This document shows, piece by piece, positions 1 through 8,012 of a stretch of 32,532 nt of DNA (its first letter is position 1; the number at the start of each line of letters is the position of its first letter). The notes beneath the pieces were generated by a model that had not been told where the DNA came from, did no database searches, and saw nothing but the letters and a program-made list of their open reading frames with translations. Source of the stretch: a virus. Made by a program: the position numbers and the translations under genes. The stretch spans positions 1-32,532 of the IMG/VR virus record IMGVR_UViG_3300020395_000052, one strand, 5' to 3'.

Positions 1-316
1 CTTCTTGTACCTTCTCTACCGTAGTATTAAATAACTCAACGAATGATACCATCTCGCTGAGTTCAAAGTCTTCTTCAGTTGCAGTTGTACCCACAGGATT
101 AAGTGGCATGGGTATAACCTTCCATGAACCATCCCAGAGCTGTACTCTTCCTAAGTTTCTATCCTCAACCCACTTGTCAAGAACCCACTCAGATAATATG
201 GGTTGATTTACTTCAACAAATTTTATTATCTCTGGTATTATAACTTTATACTGATCTCTTAGATTACAAAACGAGGAGAGTGGTGTTAGCACCTCCTCTT
301 GCCAAATTTTTCTCAT
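1..316 (-). CDS. Hypothetical protein, 3' end cut by window edge
   Basis: An open frame starts at ATG 316 and runs off the left edge, giving about 105 residues. The N-terminus reads MRKIWQEEVLTPLSSF, and a WDGSWKVIPMPLNP stretch lies near residue 70. The W-x-V-hydrophobic-P-hydrophobic pattern faintly recalls aspartyl/asparaginyl beta-hydroxylases, which would suit a phage rich in 2OG oxygenases, but the metal-binding region would lie outside the window. I treat it as unknown. It follows the 51-aa gene by 3 bases and so is probably in the same transcript. It is too short for the usual ORF cut-offs only because it is truncated. Confidence 0.6.
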   Translation of the reverse strand, partial: MRKIWQEEVLTPLSSFCNLRDQYKVIIPEIIKFVEVNQPILSEWVLDKWVEDRNLGRVQLWDGSWKVIPMPLNPVGTTATEEDFELSEMVSFVELFNTTVEKVQE

Positions 317-319
317 ATA

Positions 320-475
320 CTATTTTTTAGGACACTCATCACTTCCGTGTACTGGACATTCTACCCCTTCTTTGGTGTGATTGCAAGCTGTCTTTACTTT
401 TCCAGTCTTCTCGTCAACCTTAGGAGCTGGTTCATTGCCATGTTTACGACCATCGGGATCCTCTAACTCAGGCAT
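320..475 (-). CDS. 51-aa Cys/His-rich mini-protein (possible zinc-binding knot)
   Basis: ATG at 475, stop TAG at 320-322. The N-terminal half is acidic/basic and probably disordered (MPELEDPDGRKHG). The C-terminal half is ACNHTKEGVECPVHGSDECP, with Cys and His arranged C-x-H, C-x2-H, C, which could bind one zinc ion; that is inference. It lies 17 bases after the preceding gene's stop and 3 bases before the next start. A perfect 6-bp hairpin (478-492) covers its GAGG ribosome-binding sequence. Function unknown; probably late and structural or virion-associated, because it follows a late-promoter-led gene. Confidence 0.6.
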   Translation of the reverse strand: MPELEDPDGRKHGNEPAPKVDEKTGKVKTACNHTKEGVECPVHGSDECPKK

Positions 476-477
476 CA

Positions 478-492
478 CCTCGATAGTCGAGG
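478..492 (-). promoter_or_regulatory. Hairpin sequestering a ribosome-binding site
   Basis: On the minus strand the sequence is CCTCGA-CTA-TCGAGG, a perfect 6-bp stem with a 3-base loop, sitting between the stop of the 413-aa gene and the ATG at 475. The 3' arm contains GAGG, the only Shine-Dalgarno-like sequence for the 51-aa gene. Folding would hide it; a ribosome finishing the upstream gene could open it. Seen directly; regulation is inferred. Confidence 0.5.
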
Positions 493-1734
493 TTACTTTT
501 TTTCAGTTACACTCCTGAATTTTGAGAATGTAAATGATTCATTCTTAGAAGCACTACTTTTCTTCTTCTTATCCTTACCGAAGTTTGGATTCTTCTTGAT
601 GAATGCTTGTGCTCTGTCTAATTCACCTTGGTCTCTTTTATTTCTTTCCTTCTTCTTACCAAACAACTCAGCAACTTGTTCAACTTCTTCTTTCTTAGCT
701 GTCTTTGCTGAGTCTTTAAAGTCTTTCTCAGTTGGTGCACCCTTGTCACCCTTACTACGCATCTTATCACCACGCTTTCTCTTAGCATGGATGTTAGCAT
801 AGAGACCCTTGCCCTCACCTACGACTTCAGCTCTTTCTTCCTGTTCCTTTTTCTTCTTACTACCTTTACTGTAATTACCCTCTGACTTGATTGCAGGTTC
901 TACGAAAGTCTGTCCATGTGGTCCTGCAGGTAGATCTGTATTTACTTCATCCTGATCAGGATTTCTTTCTGGTCTAGCAACATGCTCATGCACTGCCTCT
1001 TTCTTGATATTGAGTGTCTCAACAGGAACGTCTTTCTCTAGTCCATGCTCGAACATAACATCATAGTGTGTTACTGTTCCATCTTCTAGTAGTGTGTGCT
1101 CTCCTTTTATACAGTTACCTTCACCCCACTCTGCATGTTCTACCTTAGTAGCACATGAATGCTTTACCTTTTTGATGCTTGGTTTGCCTTCTTCACCCTT
1201 TGGTTCTGCAAGTTTCATACCAGGTGCGTCACCACCTCCAACACCATCAGCTCCTTTGCCTTTGATGTCTGTATTACCCATGACTGCGGAGTAATCATAT
1301 CTCCATGTCTCTTCGACACTTTTAAACTTTGTGTTTAGACTTGTTTCTGCAGCTAATTGTGCTAAAGTCTTTTCCTCGTGATGGCTCATCTTATCTTTTT
1401 TGGGATCTGTTGGAATTGTTTGCTTAACTGGAACTGTACCTTCAGGTTTCTGTACCTTCTGGCCAGGTGTAAGCGACATAACATACTCTCGATATGCGTC
1501 AGTACCAGTCTCAAATGCTTCTTTTATGTTTGTAATCCAAGTGCGGAAGGTAGTTTCTTCAGCAGTAAGACACAACACATAGTTAGGTCCTCGACGTAAA
1601 ATCTTTCCTACTTGTCCGTTCTCAGTAAGAATCCATTCACCTTTTTTATAGACTTCATTCTTATAGAACTTATCTTTGGTGATCTTTGCTTCCGCAACTT
1701 TAGTTTTCTTTGCGAATTCAGAGAAAGATTTCAT
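493..1734 (-). CDS. 413-aa late protein with two SH3/Tudor-like segments, unknown function
   Basis: I place the start at ATG 1734 (MKSFSEFAKKTK) rather than the TTG seven codons earlier, because a late-type promoter lies just upstream. Residues about 25-45 (GEWILTENGQVGKILRRG) look like a small beta-barrel. A second such segment near residues 205-250 contains HAEWGEGNCIKGEH and YDVMFEHGLEKDVPVE, like Tudor-type 'wGeG...V.F..G' repeats. The C-terminal third is lysine-rich and probably disordered. It could be a scaffold-, head- or DNA-associated protein; I do not recognise a named family. It is the first gene after a long replication operon and has its own late promoter, so late expression is likely. 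No clear ribosome-binding site is visible. Confidence 0.75.
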   Translation of the reverse strand: MKSFSEFAKKTKVAEAKITKDKFYKNEVYKKGEWILTENGQVGKILRRGPNYVLCLTAEETTFRTWITNIKEAFETGTDAYREYVMSLTPGQKVQKPEGTVPVKQTIPTDPKKDKMSHHEEKTLAQLAAETSLNTKFKSVEETWRYDYSAVMGNTDIKGKGADGVGGGDAPGMKLAEPKGEEGKPSIKKVKHSCATKVEHAEWGEGNCIKGEHTLLEDGTVTHYDVMFEHGLEKDVPVETLNIKKEAVHEHVARPERNPDQDEVNTDLPAGPHGQTFVEPAIKSEGNYSKGSKKKKEQEERAEVVGEGKGLYANIHAKRKRGDKMRSKGDKGAPTEKDFKDSAKTAKKEEVEQVAELFGKKKERNKRDQGELDRAQAFIKKNPNFGKDKKKKSSASKNESFTFSKFRSVTEKK

Positions 1735-1758
1735 TAATATATGTGTACATATCAAGTT

Positions 1759-1766
1759 TATTTATA
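1759..1766 (-). promoter_or_regulatory. T4-type late promoter TATAAATA
   Basis: The minus strand reads TATAAATA, an exact match to the T4 late promoter consensus recognised by gp55. It overlaps the stop codon of the nucleotidyltransferase gene (1762-1764) and sits 25 bases upstream of ATG 1734. The predicted transcript would have a leader of about 20 bases. Exact match seen; activity inferred. Confidence 0.65.
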
Positions 1767-2307
1767 AGCCCATACCACTTCTAACCTTCTGCATGAGCTC
1801 CATCTTCTCATTAGTGTCCAAAGTATCGGGTATTCCCTTTATAAATTCACTAGTTTTTACTTCTTTTGCTGCTTCTCTCATCTTACTTGCGGACATTCCA
1901 GCTGCACCATCCCCATCTGGATCTCTATCACCCGCAGATATAACTTTAATAGTCTTGAATGCATAGTCTATGCTATTTTGTTTCTGTAATAACTTATCAA
2001 AGTCCGCTACTCTATCAGAACCTACCACCATCACTATATCAGTGTACTCTTTCATCATCATATCCTGTGCCACCTTGATAATAGTATTGCAACATGCTTC
2101 AGTTTCTATCTTTGCCCACGGAAACATCTTCTGCATTATTTCTACCTTATATTCATAGGGTAATGGGTTATTTGGTTTCTTAAATGTCTGTGATGGGTAG
2201 ATCAAATAGTCACCAGAACCTGCATAACTTGATACTGCCTTTATAAGTTTCTCATGACCTATGGTTGGTGGATTAAACCTACCAAATGTAAAATGACATG
2301 TCTTCAT
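1762..2307 (-). CDS. HxGH-family nucleotidyltransferase (NMN/cytidylyl-transferase-like)
   Basis: 181 aa. The N-terminus FTFGRFNPPTIGHEKLI carries the nucleotidyltransferase signature in which a GH pair binds ATP phosphates; the first His of classical HxGH is replaced by Thr (T-I-G-H), with another His at residue 5. The C-terminal GMSASKMREAA matches the ISxTxxR-type second motif. VVGSDRV near residue 95 is the expected nucleotide-binding strand. The family transfers a nucleotide to a phosphorylated acceptor (NMN, pantetheine phosphate, glycerol phosphate), so NAD+ synthesis or repair is possible, but the substrate cannot be read from sequence. The start overlaps the upstream ligase-like gene by ATGA, so the two are translationally coupled. 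Last gene of the long operon. Confidence 0.8.
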   Translation of the reverse strand: MKTCHFTFGRFNPPTIGHEKLIKAVSSYAGSGDYLIYPSQTFKKPNNPLPYEYKVEIMQKMFPWAKIETEACCNTIIKVAQDMMMKEYTDIVMVVGSDRVADFDKLLQKQNSIDYAFKTIKVISAGDRDPDGDGAAGMSASKMREAAKEVKTSEFIKGIPDTLDTNEKMELMQKVRSGMGL

Positions 2308-3515
2308 TTACCGTCTCCTGCAACCCAGTTCTTTTCTACGTTGAAGTTTGCAACTGAGAATGTCAAACGATCAACTAACTTCACTGCACCTTTACCTTCT
2401 TGAATAGCAACGTACCCCTCAGGTGCTGTTATCTTGTACCCATTCTCCGTGCGGAGATATGTACCAAATCTTTCACCCTTCTCTAGTTTACGGATGAACA
2501 TTTCCTTTGCTAACTGAAGATTTTTATACAAGTCAATAGTATTAATCAGATCTTTTTCATGTTTTTCAATAAGATCTTGACCCTCATATAACTTAGCAAG
2601 TTTACCTGCCTTACCTTTCGGTGTCTTTAATTTATCTGCTGCCTTCTTACACTCTGCTTCAAAGTATGTCTTAAATTCCTTTATAACTGTAGTAGATGTA
2701 CCCATTTTCTGACCCCTTCTGACATACTGGTTGAAGAATATCTTTAGTCTAGTACCCACAGCCAACTGATCTTTACCTGCATTGTGCTCTGCCATAGTGT
2801 CTAGGAAACTACCTGCCACAAGAGTACCACTTGACGATTTTATTTTAACTAATTCATTCTTCTCAGAACTATTGAGTAAAATATCATTACCAAGTTGCTC
2901 TGTCTCAGCACTCAGTACCAACACATCGTTACTACTATTCAACTTCTTAACATTATATCCAAAAGAAGCTTGCAATGAGCTGATAGTACCACCAGAATAA
3001 CTGGTATGAAATACTATACCAAGTTTTGCTTTCACTGCCTTATCATATAAGTCATCCTCAGAGGGTATACAATAGGTAATAGTGTTAGGTTGGAATATAA
3101 GACAGTCTTTACCATCTATTTTCTTCTTCTCTTTATCATCAGTAAAAAGTAAGTCACCTTGTGCCACCCCTTTGATACCCAGAGCAGGTAGATATGTCAA
3201 ACAGTCCTTCAATTTAGAAGCAAGACCAGGTGAACTACCATGATTTGCATCCACATCTGCGTGTGTAAAATTAATCTTAGCATCTTTGTTGAAGATAGAT
3301 TTACTACCAACAAAGAACCTACCAGTCTCAGGATATGTACCACAAAATACAGCAGGTGCACCGTCCCATTTGGTAGTAATTTTTAAGTTACTGTCACCAC
3401 CAGAACTAAAAGTCTTAGCAAGTTCATCTAAGAACATAAAAGCATCCGTTGCACCCTCCTTACCATCAAGGAGAATACTATCTTCTAAGTGTTCTAGGTG
3501 TGTGTTCTTACTCAT
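2304..3515 (-). CDS. ATP-dependent nucleic acid ligase-like protein (nucleotidyltransferase fold)
   Basis: 403 aa. Residues about 47-57 (TTKWDGAPAVF) contain KxDG, the adenylated-lysine motif I of the DNA/RNA ligase and capping-enzyme superfamily. Possible later motifs are FFVGSKS (motif Ia/III region), GVAQGDLLF, GIVFHTSY (motif IV-like) and GAVKLVDR (motif V-like, K-x-hydrophobic). No clear OB-fold C-terminus is apparent. By family it would seal nicks or join RNA ends through an enzyme-AMP intermediate; DNA or RNA as substrate is unresolved. It overlaps both neighbours (TAATG with the upstream gene, ATGA with the downstream gene), forming a coupled three-gene cassette. Similar proteins are usually unnamed in marine T4-like phages, as far as I recall. 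Confidence 0.7.
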   Translation of the reverse strand: MSKNTHLEHLEDSILLDGKEGATDAFMFLDELAKTFSSGGDSNLKITTKWDGAPAVFCGTYPETGRFFVGSKSIFNKDAKINFTHADVDANHGSSPGLASKLKDCLTYLPALGIKGVAQGDLLFTDDKEKKKIDGKDCLIFQPNTITYCIPSEDDLYDKAVKAKLGIVFHTSYSGGTISSLQASFGYNVKKLNSSNDVLVLSAETEQLGNDILLNSSEKNELVKIKSSSGTLVAGSFLDTMAEHNAGKDQLAVGTRLKIFFNQYVRRGQKMGTSTTVIKEFKTYFEAECKKAADKLKTPKGKAGKLAKLYEGQDLIEKHEKDLINTIDLYKNLQLAKEMFIRKLEKGERFGTYLRTENGYKITAPEGYVAIQEGKGAVKLVDRLTFSVANFNVEKNWVAGDGK

Positions 3516-5038
3516 TAGTATATTTTAGCAAATGGTCCGTATTTTGTGCCTTCTTTTTTGGCAAGAAATACCATGTCAGTTCCAAACTGATCTCTGTCCT
3601 CAGGTGTGAGAGATAAGAACTCACTCAACCATTTAATTTGTTGACATTTAGAGTTTGCTACGTGAGGTTTTGTACCAAATACAAATGCTAGGTTATCGTA
3701 TGCTTCGTCTGCAGATTTAGCATCTATTTGTACTCTATTTTTCTGCAAAATACCGATGAGACCTTTCCAATCAGTACTATCATCAATAAACTCTTTTGCA
3801 GTCTGAGGATATGATGCATTATCTTTTGTAAAGTTTAAATTATAATCTTTTAGTAATTGTTCTACCAATTCAACAGTTGCTTTACCTAATCTAGCAGCAG
3901 TAGCACCAGATGAAGTGGGTTCGTATTTTAAATTAGACATCCCAGTACTATTGTTACCTTTGATCTGGAAATTATATGTGTTACCACCATCCTTTACATA
4001 TACTCTTGTGTCCTGAGTAGTTAAAGTTATTGCTCCTTCTTTATCTTTCTTCTTACCCATCTTACAGTCAGCAGCAATGTATGAAAAACGCATCTTAGCT
4101 AAGTTGGCAAAGAACTCACTCTTATCATTCACAAATTCTATTCGTGCATCCTTTCCTGCAGCTACCTTTTTGAGAGAAATACCAAACACTTGTTTGTTTG
4201 CAAACAACACTCTCATTATAGCATTTAATTCAGTAATTGACTTTGCTTTTGAACGTCCTGTTGATCCAGAATTTACCGCAGTATCTATCCTTTTTGTCCA
4301 CGTAGACTCATTTTGTATCAACCAGATGTCAGCAGGGTTCCAGTTGTCCTTAGCACTGATGTTAAAATTATCTTTAACTATTTTAGTGATGAATTCCATG
4401 AACCCACCGTTACGATTGAACTCTGTGAACGCAGGTTTACCTATCTTGGCAAGCAATGTTTTCTGTTGCTTGTAAAAGTTCTCTAACCAAGTGTCATCTA
4501 CCTCATTTACCTTACCAACTCTCTTCCATATATCTTTAATACCATTCATGGTGACATCATCTGCCTTCAATGCATCTGCATCCTTCCACGTTGCGTTATC
4601 TTGTATTGCTCTCCTAAAAACAAAGGCAGAACCAAGTTCTTGCATCTCTGTCATGGTTGCTTCACTAATACTCTTACCAGTAGAGTCAGTTAGTTTACCT
4701 GTTGCTTGAAACTTTACTTTCTGAGTACCAACAAACAGTGTAATATGTGGTTTAGCACCTGTATTAACATCTAATGGTCTCGCTGCTATGTAACTATTCT
4801 TAAATCGTGTGATCAATCTTCTCACAGCACTCTCACTGGTCTTGAGTGAGATCCAAGGTTGGTCTGGTTTGACACCAAATGATGATTTACCATCCCAGTT
4901 ACCATATTTTATGTTAGGATCATGTCTCCATATAGCATCTTGACCCGCAACATCCATAATCATCTCCATCTCTTCCTTAATCGAACGGGATTTGATTGCT
5001 TTTATTAAATCTCTTTGATCAATGTTCTGGTATGCCAT
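3515..5038 (-). CDS. 507-aa protein with candidate PD-(D/E)xK nuclease core
   Basis: Starts at ATG 5038 (MAYQNIDQRDL). The strongest local signal is KDNWNPADIWLI near residues 235-246, followed about 50 residues later by VFGISLKKV. An acidic residue on one strand followed by a hydrophobic-x-x-K-K strand is the arrangement of PD-(D/E)xK nucleases, with D in 'ADIW' and K in 'SLKK' as candidate catalytic residues. The rest has no motif I know. It shares one base (TAATG) with the ligase-like gene, which suggests coupled synthesis and a joint function in end processing. The nuclease call is inference; the protein could also be structural or a regulator. Confidence 0.6.
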   Translation of the reverse strand: MAYQNIDQRDLIKAIKSRSIKEEMEMIMDVAGQDAIWRHDPNIKYGNWDGKSSFGVKPDQPWISLKTSESAVRRLITRFKNSYIAARPLDVNTGAKPHITLFVGTQKVKFQATGKLTDSTGKSISEATMTEMQELGSAFVFRRAIQDNATWKDADALKADDVTMNGIKDIWKRVGKVNEVDDTWLENFYKQQKTLLAKIGKPAFTEFNRNGGFMEFITKIVKDNFNISAKDNWNPADIWLIQNESTWTKRIDTAVNSGSTGRSKAKSITELNAIMRVLFANKQVFGISLKKVAAGKDARIEFVNDKSEFFANLAKMRFSYIAADCKMGKKKDKEGAITLTTQDTRVYVKDGGNTYNFQIKGNNSTGMSNLKYEPTSSGATAARLGKATVELVEQLLKDYNLNFTKDNASYPQTAKEFIDDSTDWKGLIGILQKNRVQIDAKSADEAYDNLAFVFGTKPHVANSKCQQIKWLSEFLSLTPEDRDQFGTDMVFLAKKEGTKYGPFAKIY

Positions 5039-5044
5039 TCCCTA

Positions 5045-5689
5045 CTAGAAGCTTTTCCAATATTTAGGAGGGAGTAACCCAGATTCTGTGTCAGTTCTAT
5101 GCTTGAGGGTTAAAACGATGTCACCAGCGAGACTAATTCTTCTATGTTCTCTGGGTTGAGGAGTAGTATAGTGTTCAAGATTACCAGGAAACATAATAAG
5201 ATGCTCAGGTTGAGGGGTGATCGCATATCCATCACCGTTGTTAAATCTATTTTCTTTAATAAGTTTAAACGCATCTCCAAACCATTCATTAGGGTTCTTT
5301 TTATGTAGTATTAAGGGGTCACCAGGTGTCTGTATGTAATACACCCATGATATATGTGCACATGAGTGGTAGTGACATGGGAAGTGTTGACCAGGATCAC
5401 ATATAGTAAACCAAGTCTTGACAAAATTGACATCAAAAGTGGATTTATCTATTGCAAACTGATCCAAGTACTCAATGGCACATTTCTTCACGGCTCTAAA
5501 AAATTGTTCTAGTCTCCTATCTTGATGGACTAAAACTTTACCGTTTAATTCACCTGTTATCTTACCAGTACTGTTGTCAAATTTACCATCATCAAATCCT
5601 TTGTATAATATGTTCAAAAAACCAGTAAGTTTCTTCTCATATATGATAAGAGGGAATGCTTGATGAAATTTAGAGGTCGTCTTCTGCAC
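5045..5689 (-). CDS. 2-oxoglutarate/Fe(II)-dependent oxygenase
   Basis: About 214 aa from GTG 5689; an alternative GTG at 5722 would add 11 residues and overlap mazG by 53 bases, and neither start has a convincing ribosome-binding site. FPCHYHSCAHISWVYYI is the HxH/HxD metal-binding region typical of the phage and cyanobacterial 2OG-Fe(II) oxygenase group with H-x-H followed by I-S/G-x-V-Y-Y. MFPGNLEHYTTP supplies the distal His, and HRRISLAGD the 2-oxoglutarate-binding Arg. Such enzymes hydroxylate proteins, nucleobases or small molecules using O2, Fe(II) and 2-oxoglutarate; the substrate is unknown. It lies between mazG and the 507-aa gene in the long operon. Confidence 0.85.
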   Translation of the reverse strand: MQKTTSKFHQAFPLIIYEKKLTGFLNILYKGFDDGKFDNSTGKITGELNGKVLVHQDRRLEQFFRAVKKCAIEYLDQFAIDKSTFDVNFVKTWFTICDPGQHFPCHYHSCAHISWVYYIQTPGDPLILHKKNPNEWFGDAFKLIKENRFNNGDGYAITPQPEHLIMFPGNLEHYTTPQPREHRRISLAGDIVLTLKHRTDTESGLLPPKYWKSF

Positions 5690-6074
5690 GTACTTCCGAG
5701 TAGTTAATATCAAACCTACCACCAGGATATCTTTTCTCTAACTTCTTGATGTTTCCTTTAATTACCTCGTCAAAAGATATGTCCAAAGCCATACAAGCTT
5801 GTGCCACATACCACATAACATCACCCAACTCAATAATGAGATGCTTTCTATTATCATCGTTCCATGGCTTCCCTTGGAAGACCATCTTTTTAACAATCTC
5901 CAGAAACTCTCCAGACTCAGCAGCAAGCCCAACGCCAGCAGTGGTAAGGCGTTCAATATTGGCACCCTTTTGGTCAAGTTCAACCAAACGATCAGCAAGA
6001 TAGACAAAATCTTTAGAACTATCGCTTGTGACAGTATCCACGAAATGACTGTACTTATCAAAATCTATTGTCAT
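5670..6074 (-). CDS. mazG: MazG-like nucleoside triphosphate pyrophosphohydrolase
   Basis: 134 aa. LAAESGEFLEIVKK and IIELGDVMWYVAQ give the paired acidic helices (E-x2-E and E-x2-D) that bind Mg2+ in the MazG fold, and the length suits a single MazG domain. The family hydrolyses (d)NTPs or alarmone-like nucleotides to monophosphates. MazG is a common cyanophage auxiliary gene, proposed to modulate host nucleotide pools or stress signals. It sits 26 bases downstream of gp41, in the replication operon, so early/middle expression is likely. Its 3' end overlaps the next oxygenase gene. Confidence 0.9.
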   Translation of the reverse strand: MTIDFDKYSHFVDTVTSDSSKDFVYLADRLVELDQKGANIERLTTAGVGLAAESGEFLEIVKKMVFQGKPWNDDNRKHLIIELGDVMWYVAQACMALDISFDEVIKGNIKKLEKRYPGGRFDINYSEVRAEDDL

Positions 6075-6100
6075 AGTAAATTCTTTCTCAAATCTATGTA

Positions 6101-7477
6101 TTATACTTTAAGACTGGCAAATTTCTTAGATAAATTCTCCTCGACTTTCTCCATGTCATCTTGTCCTGAATCAGACAAGTTCTGTTGAGCACTTTGCTCA
6201 ACATCATACAACCTCATCTTTGCTCTATCAATACCAATTACAAATCTCTTGTTAACTGTAGGATCATTGTACCTGTTCTTCAATTGTTTAACCATTATCT
6301 GTCCAAGTCCTTCGAGTTCCTCGCTAGAAATGAGAGCGAACATAAGGTCAGCAGTAGCAGGAAGTCCGAAAGATTCAGATGTGTCGGTAAGGTCAATATC
6401 GCTAGAAGCAAACCCAGAACGAGTAGTCTGAGTAGCACTAACAATCGGTAGATTTGCTTCCACAGCAAGACCACGAAGCTCCTCCGCAATCGCCTTGATG
6501 TACGAGTAAGAATTGACATTGCCTGCATTGCCTTTGAAACGTGACGACGCACATATATTGAGGTAGTCTATGAATATTATATCAGGTTTGAATGATTTTT
6601 TCAAGGCCAATTCATTCAGTAATGATTTGAAGTGACCACAGTGTGCTGATGCAGTAGGATATTCTTTAACTATTAACTTACCTTCAGTTTTCTTAGCAAT
6701 ACTTGTCACCTTATTCTCATACATCATCTTAGGTAACTGATTTAAGTTTTGTATATCACAATTTAAAAGGTTACTATCTATTCTTTCGGCAATCTTTTCT
6801 TCTGCCATCTCAAGAGTGATGTACAAAACATCCTTACCTTGGAGTAGAGCAGAGCTAGCAACATGGCACATGAAGAGAGACTTACCCACACCAGTACCTG
6901 CAAGAGCAATGTTGAGAGTTTTATTAGGTAACCCACCTTTTGTGATCTTGTTGAAGAATTCCAGATCAAAAGGTATTTTGTCTTCAGTTTTATGGTAGAA
7001 TTCGTACCTTTCTTCGTAGTCTTCAAGGTAATCGTGACCTATGTGGTTATCGAATGATACTGCTAATGCGTCTGATAGTATAGCAGGTATAGAACCTGCT
7101 GCTCTCTGCTCATCATTGCCTTCTGCAATCTTAATTGAAGACATCAATGCGATATACAATGCTCTATCTTTACACCACTTCTCTGTAACATCCAAAATCC
7201 AATCAGGTTCAGACTTTTCATCGTCTATGCTTCTGATTACGTTTATTATACTCTTATACTGATCATCAGATAGAGTATCTAATTGACCAACTTCAATCTC
7301 TAGTGCTTCCTTAGTAGGTAAAGCATTGTACTGCGTAAAATATTTAGATATAACTTCAAACAAATTCTTCTCTAGAAAGTCATTGAAGTATTCTGCCTTG
7401 ATAAAAGGCAAAGACTTTCTTACAAAGACTTCATCAAGAAGAAGGTTCTTAAGTATTAGGTTCTCTACCCTGTTCAT
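6101..7477 (-). CDS. 41: Replicative DNA helicase, DnaB family (T4 gp41)
   Basis: 458 aa, starting MNRVENLILKNLLL, like other T4-type gp41 proteins and close to T4 gp41 in length. Walker A is LAGTGVGKSLF near residue 190; Walker B is IIFIDYLNIC near residue 300; VSATQTTRSG follows as the DnaB-type sensor region. Gp41 is the hexameric 5'-3' helicase that unwinds the fork with the gp61 primase (not in this window) and gp59 loader. Its start overlaps the preceding oxygenase gene by 29 bases. Regulation should follow the operon promoter at 13230-13258. Confidence 0.95.
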   Translation of the reverse strand: MNRVENLILKNLLLDEVFVRKSLPFIKAEYFNDFLEKNLFEVISKYFTQYNALPTKEALEIEVGQLDTLSDDQYKSIINVIRSIDDEKSEPDWILDVTEKWCKDRALYIALMSSIKIAEGNDEQRAAGSIPAILSDALAVSFDNHIGHDYLEDYEERYEFYHKTEDKIPFDLEFFNKITKGGLPNKTLNIALAGTGVGKSLFMCHVASSALLQGKDVLYITLEMAEEKIAERIDSNLLNCDIQNLNQLPKMMYENKVTSIAKKTEGKLIVKEYPTASAHCGHFKSLLNELALKKSFKPDIIFIDYLNICASSRFKGNAGNVNSYSYIKAIAEELRGLAVEANLPIVSATQTTRSGFASSDIDLTDTSESFGLPATADLMFALISSEELEGLGQIMVKQLKNRYNDPTVNKRFVIGIDRAKMRLYDVEQSAQQNLSDSGQDDMEKVEENLSKKFASLKV

Positions 7478-8012
7478 TAAGTTTCAAAATTAGTGGAACT
7501 GTTAAAGTAATTCTAGTCTCCGTCTGTACGGGAGAACTATGCTCCATATAGGATGGATATATTATAGCATCCCCTTTGTTTATATACAAGCCAGCTGCAT
7601 CTTGCCATTCATCAATGACTGCTGGTTTGAATGCTTGAAGCATTGCTCGTGAGGGATGATGTAATGTATCAGATGCTGCACCATCCACTACATCCACGTA
7701 ATGTATCATAGTATAGTGACTTGGTAAAGTATCAAATCTATCTGTACTTTCTCCTTTCTCTAACACCTTAAGGATGATAGCATCCATAGTGACTTCATGA
7801 GTGTCATAACACCCAATATCAGTAAGAAATTGCTCTATCAAATCAGTATATAACTGAGTTAGATGAGGGTTAAATTCCTTTACACCATATAAAAAAGGAG
7901 AAACAGATGAGAACCTATTTTCCTTCCATATATTAACACAAAAATCAATATAATCTTGGTTATTTTCTACGTGATACTTTCTAACTGGGATTGCAAATAA
8001 ATCGTCTCTCAT
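7449..8012 (-). CDS. 2OG-Fe(II) oxygenase-like protein with missing metal ligands
   Basis: 187 aa. The C-terminal half aligns by eye with its upstream neighbour and with other phage oxygenases: IHYVDVVDG for the 'G-V-x-Y-V' strand, GDAIIYPSYMEHSSPV for the distal His strand, and TRITLTVPL for the 2OG-binding Arg. The segment where H-x-H/D should stand reads STDRFDTLPSHY, so two of three iron ligands appear absent. It may be a catalytically dead or repurposed paralog, or use a different metal arrangement. ATGA overlap with the upstream oxygenase suggests coupled translation and possibly a heteromeric partner. Family membership is moderately sure; activity is doubtful. Confidence 0.65.
   Translation of the reverse strand: MRDDLFAIPVRKYHVENNQDYIDFCVNIWKENRFSSVSPFLYGVKEFNPHLTQLYTDLIEQFLTDIGCYDTHEVTMDAIILKVLEKGESTDRFDTLPSHYTMIHYVDVVDGAASDTLHHPSRAMLQAFKPAVIDEWQDAAGLYINKGDAIIYPSYMEHSSPVQTETRITLTVPLILKLNEQGREPNT

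Noticed and set aside
4077-4709. Plus-strand ORFs opposite the 507-aa gene, and similar ones elsewhere
   Set aside because: They are shadows in antisense frames of AT-rich coding DNA, with no motif and no start signal.
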